10,649 nucleotides of DNA from Paracoccaceae bacterium. Its GTDB lineage: Bacteria > Pseudomonadota > Alphaproteobacteria > Rhodobacterales > Rhodobacteraceae. A program made the translations under genes and the position numbers. How positions within the stretch are numbered: the first letter of the stretch is position 1; every line of letters starts with the position of its first letter. Below, piece after piece: positions 7,048 through 10,649 of the stretch. The notes below the pieces were generated by a model. The model made no database searches. It was not told the DNA's origin and saw nothing but the letters and a program-made list of their open reading frames with translations. The DNA is taken from NCBI GenBank assembly GCA_003545125.1, contig DQCI01000158.1:12584-23232 (forward strand). Reading direction: 5' to 3'.

Positions 7048-7524
7048 TTACCCATATGGGTCGGCAATGCCCAACTTGCCAAGTATTTCCACCTCGAGCG
7101 CTTCCATAAGCCCTGCATCTTTGTCGTCGATGTGGTCATAACCCAACAAATGTAGGGTTCCGTGCACGAGAAGATGACGGACGTGGTCGGCAAACGGCGT
7201 GCCGGCCGCCTCGGCTTCGCGCGCGCAGGTCTCCCAGGCGATGGCGATGTCGCCGAGCTCGAGGTCCCGTGGCGGCAACGGGTCGCCGCCGGGCGCGGTG
7301 GCGCCGCGTTCCTCGGAAGGCCAGGACAGCACGTTCGTCGGGGTCGGCTTGCCCCGGAAATCGGCATTCAGCTCGGCGATGCGGGCGTCATCGCAGGCCA
7401 GCAGGCTGACCTGCGCCCCGACGATGCCGAGGCGCTCCAGAACCGCCCCGCAGGCCCGCTCCGCCAGCGCCGCCAGTCCCGCCGCCGTCCAGCGGTCGTC
7501 TTCGATGACGAGATCAACGTTCAT
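7048..7524 (-). CDS. ybeY: Endoribonuclease YbeY (16S rRNA maturation factor)
   Basis: Single-strand-specific zinc endoribonuclease involved in 16S rRNA 3'-end maturation and 70S ribosome quality control. The 158-residue product is of usual length. The metal site H3xH5xH is intact: His121, His125 and His131 in HGTLHLLGYDH. The conserved Arg59 lies in FRGKPTPTNVLSW (57-69), and the ELGDIAI strand follows at about 89-95. The stop TAA overlaps an alternative corC start. It is preceded by a 180-bp gap to phoH that holds a GC-rich palindromic repeat. The ribosome site in front of ATG 7524 is weak (GGACCAAAGAAC), so the start rests mainly on the family N-terminus. Confidence 0.96.
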   Translation of the reverse strand: MNVDLVIEDDRWTAAGLAALAERACGAVLERLGIVGAQVSLLACDDARIAELNADFRGKPTPTNVLSWPSEERGATAPGGDPLPPRDLELGDIAIAWETCAREAEAAGTPFADHVRHLLVHGTLHLLGYDHIDDKDAGLMEALEVEILGKLGIADPYG

Positions 7525-7624
7525 GTTCTTTGGTCCGGAAATACCTCGGGCCCTCTCGGCGGTATCGACAAGCGAAACCGCCTGTCAGGTTACCGAAAGG
7601 GCACCGCCCCTTCGTCCAGGATCC

Positions 7625-7662
7625 GGAGGGCGGAGCCCCCCGGCGGGTCGCCCGCCCCCTCC
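7625..7662. repeat. GC-rich compound palindrome between phoH and ybeY
   Basis: The inner arms GGCGGG (7642-7647) and CCCGCC (7651-7656) enclose TCG. The outer arms GGAGGG (7625-7630) and CCCTCC (7657-7662) can pair around them with an 11-nt bulge that itself contains GGGCGGAGCCC-like symmetry. The structure lies between two copies of the 9-bp direct repeat CAGGATCCG (7617-7625 and 7668-7676). A related stretch, TGTCAGGTTACCGAAAG, stands further on at about 7583-7599 and resembles TGACAGGATCCGAAAG at 7665-7680. No T run follows, so it is not an obvious intrinsic terminator on either strand. It looks like a dispersed intergenic repeat of the kind common in Rhodobacterales genomes, placed inside an otherwise tight operon. 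Confidence 0.55.
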
Positions 7663-7704
7663 TTTGACAGGATCCGAAAGCGGCTTGAGCGCGGGGCGAA
7701 AGAC

Positions 7705-8727
7705 CTACTTGGCGGGATCGGCCCCATCGTAGGCGTCGATGATCTTGGCCACCAGCGGATGGCGCACCACGTCCTTCGAGGTGAAGTAGTTGAACGAGAT
7801 GTCACCGATCCCCTTCAAGAGCTTCTCGGCGTCGTGCAGGCCTGAGAACACCCCGCGCGGCAGATCGACCTGCGACCGGTCGCCGGTGATGACCATGCGC
7901 GAGCCCTCGCCGAGCCGGGTGAGAAACATCTTCATCTGCATCGTCGTGGCGTTCTGCGCCTCGTCGAGCACGACGAAGGCCCGCGACAGCGTGCGGCCGC
8001 GCATGAACGCCAAGGGCGCGATCTCGATGCGCTTTTCCTCGATCAGTTTCGCCACCTGCTTGCCCGGCAGGAAATCCCCCAGCGCGTCGTAAAGCGGCTG
8101 CATGTAGGGGTCGACCTTGTCCTTCATGTCGCCCGGCAGGTAGCCGAGCTTCTCGCCTGCTTCGACCGCGGGGCGCGACAGGATGATCCGATCGACATGA
8201 CCACCGATGAACATGTTCACACCGACCGCGACCGCAAGATAGGTCTTGCCGGTGCCGGCGGGGCCGATGCCGAAGGCAAGCTCCTTTTCAAACAGGGCGC
8301 GCACGTAGGCCGATTGCGCCTCGGTGCGCGGCACGACCAGTTTCTTGCGGGTCTTGATCTCGATCTTGCCGGCCTTGAACAGCTCCATCTGGTCGCCCGC
8401 AGGGGTCTGCTCGTCGGCGCCGCCGCCAGAGCCACCAAGGCGGATCTCGCCGTCGATATCGCCCGCTTCGATCGCGCGCCCGGTCTCGAGCCGTTGGTAG
8501 AGCGCCTGCAACACGGCCTGTGTCTGGGCGCGCGCCAGCGAGTCGCCGTGGACCCTGATCTGGTTGCCGCGGCGCAGGATCTGCACCTCGAGCTGGTGCT
8601 CGATCTGGGCAAGGTTGCGGTCGAACTGACCACAAAGGTCAATCAGCAGCCGGTTGTCGGGAAACTCGAGGAGTGTTTCGTTGCTGTCTTCGGTTTTCGG
8701 CGGGGTGCTCAACGCATCGATGCCCAA
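7705..8727 (-). CDS. phoH: PhoH-family ATPase (YbeZ-like)
   Basis: Cytoplasmic P-loop NTPase of the PhoH/YbeZ family, thought to act with YbeY in RNA processing, possibly as a helicase. The 340-residue product has an N-terminal nucleic-acid-binding-like domain (about 17-100, with LEFPDNRLLIDLCG) and an ATPase core. Walker A is GPAGTGKT at 155-162 and Walker B is VVLDEAQNAT at 252-261; the conserved SRPAVEAGEKLGYLPGD is at 184-200 and ITGDRSQVDLP at 280-290. I chose a TTG start at 8727 because CGGAGC stands 6 nt upstream and the protein then begins a few residues before the conserved part. The frame is open back to another TTG at 8823, but that lies against the terminator of the preceding gene and has no ribosome site. 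It heads the phoH-ybeY-corC-lnt block. Confidence 0.94.
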   Translation of the reverse strand: MGIDALSTPPKTEDSNETLLEFPDNRLLIDLCGQFDRNLAQIEHQLEVQILRRGNQIRVHGDSLARAQTQAVLQALYQRLETGRAIEAGDIDGEIRLGGSGGGADEQTPAGDQMELFKAGKIEIKTRKKLVVPRTEAQSAYVRALFEKELAFGIGPAGTGKTYLAVAVGVNMFIGGHVDRIILSRPAVEAGEKLGYLPGDMKDKVDPYMQPLYDALGDFLPGKQVAKLIEEKRIEIAPLAFMRGRTLSRAFVVLDEAQNATTMQMKMFLTRLGEGSRMVITGDRSQVDLPRGVFSGLHDAEKLLKGIGDISFNYFTSKDVVRHPLVAKIIDAYDGADPAK

Positions 8728-8821
8728 GTTTTGCTCCGTGATATGACTGCCCGTAGCCGGATGGTGCACAGGGCGCCCGGAACACGCAAGACAGAGGGGG
8801 CAGATTTCACGGGATTGATAC

Positions 8822-8853
8822 AAAAATGGCCACGGGCGCAGCGCCCGTGGCCA
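8822..8853 (-). terminator. Rho-independent terminator after the lipoprotein gene
   Basis: On the minus strand the perfect 13-bp inverted repeat TGGCCACGGGCGC / GCGCCCGTGGCCA (8853-8827, nominal 1-nt spacer, so a tight loop of about 5 nt) is followed directly by a T run (TTTTTG). This is a textbook intrinsic terminator 27 bp after the lipoprotein stop codon. It separates the OmpA-like/lipoprotein pair from phoH, which must therefore have its own promoter in the roughly 95 bp between 8821 and 8727. I see no promoter there that I would defend. Confidence 0.93.
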
Positions 8854-8880
8854 ATAGCAATGCGTTCGACGACGGGCCCG

Positions 8881-9213
8881 TCAGGGCAGGAAGTCCGGGA
8901 AATCGCCAGACACCTGCGGATTGCCGATCACCGAGCCCGGCGGGATCTGGGTGGTGCAGACCGGCAGGCCGGTGCGCGGATCGGACCGGGTCGAGGCATA
9001 GCCCTCGACGCCCTCGTCCATGATCCAGGCCGCGCAGCCGTCCGGCGTGATCGCCACGGCGGCGACCCCGTCGCGCGGACCCGGGCCGTCACCCCAGCCG
9101 CTGTCCTTGTTCTGGGCGAGCAGTTTCGGTGCGCCGCCGTTGTAGGCGGTGGATTGGCAACCGGCCACAATGAGCGGCGCGACAAGCGCGATGAGGGCGA
9201 GTTTCTGGATCAT
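8881..9213 (-). CDS. Small lipoprotein sharing a two-cysteine domain with the adjacent OmpA-like protein
   Basis: The 110-residue product has a short signal sequence with lipobox VAGC (Cys19), so it should be lipidated and anchored in the envelope. After a flexible Gly/Pro-rich linker (about 25-50), a domain at about 54-90 carries PDGC (57-60), Trp63, EGY (70-72), DPRTG (78-82) and Cys86. The same residues occur at the same spacing in the N-terminal part of the neighbouring OmpA-like protein: 16 of 30 positions are identical without a gap. The two cysteines, 26 apart, may form a disulfide in the periplasm. I do not recognise this domain by name. The start ATG overlaps the stop of the OmpA-like gene (ATGA), so translation is probably coupled, and a terminator follows the stop. 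Confidence 0.88.
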   Translation of the reverse strand: MIQKLALIALVAPLIVAGCQSTAYNGGAPKLLAQNKDSGWGDGPGPRDGVAAVAITPDGCAAWIMDEGVEGYASTRSDPRTGLPVCTTQIPPGSVIGNPQVSGDFPDFLP

Positions 9214-9794
9214 TCCGGGTACCTGTAGCAGACGATTTCGACACGACGGTTTTTCTGCATGTTCGCGGCCGTATTGTTGGGCGCGATCGGCTTGGTTTCG
9301 CCGTAACCCGCCACCCGGTCGACCACGGCGCCGGACGCGCGGGCCACCTGGGCCACGGCGTTGGCGCGGTTCTGCGACAGCCGCTGGTTGTAGTTCGCCG
9401 CGGCGCGGCTGTCTGTATGGCCATAGATCGCGTAGGCGAAGGCACCGGCGGAGGCGAAGAACTGCTGCAGCCAGGTGCGGCCCGAGGCGGTGAGGTTGGC
9501 GCTGTCGGTGGCGAACAACACGTCCGCGTTCGGCACCGCGCAGGTATTGCGTTCGAGGCACATGTGCTGGCCGGTCTTGGGGTCGCGGCGCGGCGTCATG
9601 TAGCCTTCAAGCCCGCCATCGGCCCACCAGTGCATACAGCCGTCCGGGTCGACCCAGAGGCCCCAGTTGACCTTGCCCGTGACCGTGACCGTCTGCTGCG
9701 CCTCGGCCGGCGTCGGCAGGGTGGTTCCGGCAGCGAGGGCCAGCACGGCCGCGACGGCGCCCGTCCTGAGCCAGGAAATTGTCCGGATTAACAC
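9210..9794 (-). CDS. Secreted OmpA-family C-terminal domain protein with an N-terminal two-cysteine domain
   Basis: The 194-residue product has a cleavable Sec signal (1-33, ending AEAQQ) and no lipobox. Residues about 36-85 hold the two-cysteine domain shared with the downstream lipoprotein: PDGC at 50-53, Trp56, EGY 63-65, DPKTG 71-75, Cys79. The rest (about 90-190) is an OmpA C-terminal-like domain: LFATDSANLTASG, the motif GHTDS at 125-129, NYNQRLSQNRANAV at 134-147 and KNRRVEIV at 181-188. In this family these contact the diaminopimelate of peptidoglycan. It lacks a beta barrel, so it is probably periplasmic and bound to the cell wall. The start is a GTG with GGGGGA 6 nt upstream; the nearby ATG at 9801 is in another frame that lacks these domains. 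The gene overlaps the lipoprotein gene by 4 bp. Function beyond envelope binding is unknown. Confidence 0.9.
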   Translation of the reverse strand: MLIRTISWLRTGAVAAVLALAAGTTLPTPAEAQQTVTVTGKVNWGLWVDPDGCMHWWADGGLEGYMTPRRDPKTGQHMCLERNTCAVPNADVLFATDSANLTASGRTWLQQFFASAGAFAYAIYGHTDSRAAANYNQRLSQNRANAVAQVARASGAVVDRVAGYGETKPIAPNNTAANMQKNRRVEIVCYRYPE

Positions 9795-9996
9795 GCTTCA
9801 TCCCCCGATGAGCCGCGAGACTCCGCGGCGTAGCAATTATGGCGGCGACGTTAGAAGAAGCCCCTCAACCTGTAAATGTTTAGATAGTGCAAATCCGCCT
9901 ATGAGGCGAACAAACGACGTCCACCGGCAGAAATGCTGTGGATATGCTATGGATAACCCGGAAATATCTGAAACAAGGCCCCTTTACAGGTGCGAA
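9795..9996. other. AT-richer intergenic region between miaB and the OmpA-like gene
   Basis: This 202-bp gap is more AT-rich than its surroundings and should contain the promoter of the OmpA-like/lipoprotein pair. It holds two near-consensus DnaA boxes in the same orientation, TGTGGATAT (9937-9945) and TATGGATAA (9948-9956). Each differs by one base from the complement of TTATCCACA. It also holds a perfect 9-bp inverted repeat ACCTGTAAA (9868-9876) / TTTACAGGT (9983-9991) with its arms about 106 bp apart. I see no clear intrinsic terminator for miaB and no promoter I would place with confidence. Confidence 0.5.
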
Positions 9997-10649
9997 TCAG
10001 GCAAGCTTTCCAGAGAGCGAGTTGGGGCCTGCGGCGGTGATTCTCACGCGCGAAAGTTCGCCTTGGACAATTCCGGCCCCTTCGACATGCACCGCGTGCA
10101 GGTGGTCCGACTTGCCCGCCATCTGGCCCGGCATCCGCCCGGGTTTCTCGAACAGAACCCCCACCTCGCGCCCGACCATCGCCGCCATCACGTCCGCGGC
10201 TTGCGTGTTGATCAGCGCCTGGAGGCGCGCGAGCCGGTCGGCGGCGGCGGCCGGGTCGACCTGCGGCCGTTCGGCCGCGGGCGTGCCGGGCCGGGGAGAA
10301 TACTTGAACGAGTAGGCCTGGCCGTAGTGAACGGCGCGGATCAGGCCCATGGTGTCCTCGAAGTCCGCCTCGGTCTCTTCCGGGAAGCCGGTGATGAAAT
10401 CTCCCGAGATCAGGATGTCGGGCCGGGCCGCGCGAATCCGTTCAATCAGCCGCAGATACTGCTCGGCCGTATGGCCCCGATTCATCCGTTTCAGGATCCG
10501 GTCGGAGCCCGATTGCACCGGCAGATGCAGGTAGGGCATGAGCTTGTCGACCTCGCCGTGGGCGGCGATCAGGTCGTGCGACATGTCGTTCGGATGCGAG
10601 GTGGTGAACCGGATGCGGGCGAGCCCGTCGATCTTCGCGAGTCCGCGGA
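9997..10649 (-). CDS. miaB: tRNA-2-methylthio-N6-dimethylallyladenosine synthase MiaB, N-terminal half outside window
   Basis: Radical-SAM methylthiotransferase that adds the methylthio group to i6A37 in tRNAs. Only about 217 C-terminal residues are visible. They include IRFTTSHPNDM at the window edge, the radical-SAM barrel segment HLPVQSGSDRILKRMNRGHT, DFITGFPEETEADFEDT and YSFKYSPRPGTPA. A C-terminal TRAM-type RNA-binding domain follows (VGVLFEKPG through HAVHVEG to VRITAAGPNSLSGKL). The N-terminal MTTase domain and the CxxxCxxC iron-sulfur motif lie upstream, beyond base 10649. The SHP, QSGS and GFPEET motifs favour MiaB over its relatives RimO and MtaB. In E. coli miaB precedes ybeZYX-lnt directly; here two envelope-protein genes and a terminator intervene. 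Confidence 0.95.
   Translation of the reverse strand, partial: RGLAKIDGLARIRFTTSHPNDMSHDLIAAHGEVDKLMPYLHLPVQSGSDRILKRMNRGHTAEQYLRLIERIRAARPDILISGDFITGFPEETEADFEDTMGLIRAVHYGQAYSFKYSPRPGTPAAERPQVDPAAAADRLARLQALINTQAADVMAAMVGREVGVLFEKPGRMPGQMAGKSDHLHAVHVEGAGIVQGELSRVRITAAGPNSLSGKLA

Noticed and set aside
9607..9801. Short minus-strand ORF starting at ATG 9801
   Set aside because: It overlaps the OmpA-like gene in another frame and gives an Arg/Gly-rich product. The GTG at 9794 yields the signal peptide and OmpA domain.
1..10649. CRISPR arrays, insertion sequences, prophage genes, tRNA or rRNA genes
   Set aside because: I found no regularly spaced repeats, transposase or integrase motifs, and no tRNA-like cloverleaf or rRNA signature on either strand.

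Overview
The window looks like a chromosomal segment of a GC-rich marine or sulfur-oxidising alphaproteobacterium of the order Rhodobacterales. Three things point there. A SAM/SAH-type riboswitch sits directly in front of metK. The gene order is miaB ... phoH-ybeY-corC-lnt-metK-...-trmB. A periplasmic sulfide-oxidation pair lies next to it. All supported genes lie on the minus strand, so transcription runs from high to low coordinates; the long plus-strand open frames are shadows caused by high GC.

Reading in the direction of transcription, 10649-9997 is the C-terminal half of miaB (tRNA methylthiotransferase). After a roughly 200-nt AT-richer intergenic region come two overlapping genes for envelope proteins. 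One is a secreted OmpA/peptidoglycan-binding-like protein (9794-9210, GTG start). The other is a small lipoprotein (9213-8881). They share a short two-cysteine domain at identical spacing, which looks like a duplicated domain that I cannot name. A strong rho-independent terminator (8853-8822) closes this pair.

The phoH-ybeY-corC-lnt block follows (8727-4520), in the order known from E. coli ybeZ-ybeY-ybeX-lnt: RNA metabolism and ribosome quality control, then a CBS-domain protein, then lipoprotein N-acylation. The 90-nt gap after lnt holds a SAM/SAH riboswitch whose pseudoknot can hide the metK ribosome binding site. metK (4429-3248) is followed by an unrecognised 112-residue protein (3149-2811) and trmB (2663-1950), a SAM-dependent tRNA methyltransferase.

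The low-coordinate end is a sulfur module: a diheme cytochrome c (1610-882) and the N-terminal two thirds of a flavocytochrome c sulfide dehydrogenase flavoprotein (812-1, running off the window). Together they would oxidise sulfide in the periplasm and pass electrons to c-type cytochromes. Upstream of them is an AT-rich stretch with a dense array of ATTC/GAAT half sites. It includes an exact ATTC-N8-GAAT, the operator form recognised by SqrR/BigR-type persulfide-sensing ArsR repressors. A possible 31-residue leader ORF with a strong Shine-Dalgarno sequence ends on the start codon of the cytochrome gene.

The best candidates for something undescribed are the paired two-cysteine-domain envelope proteins inserted between miaB and phoH, and the operator plus leader-ORF arrangement in front of the sulfide dehydrogenase. 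I see no tRNA, rRNA, CRISPR array, insertion sequence or phage gene.
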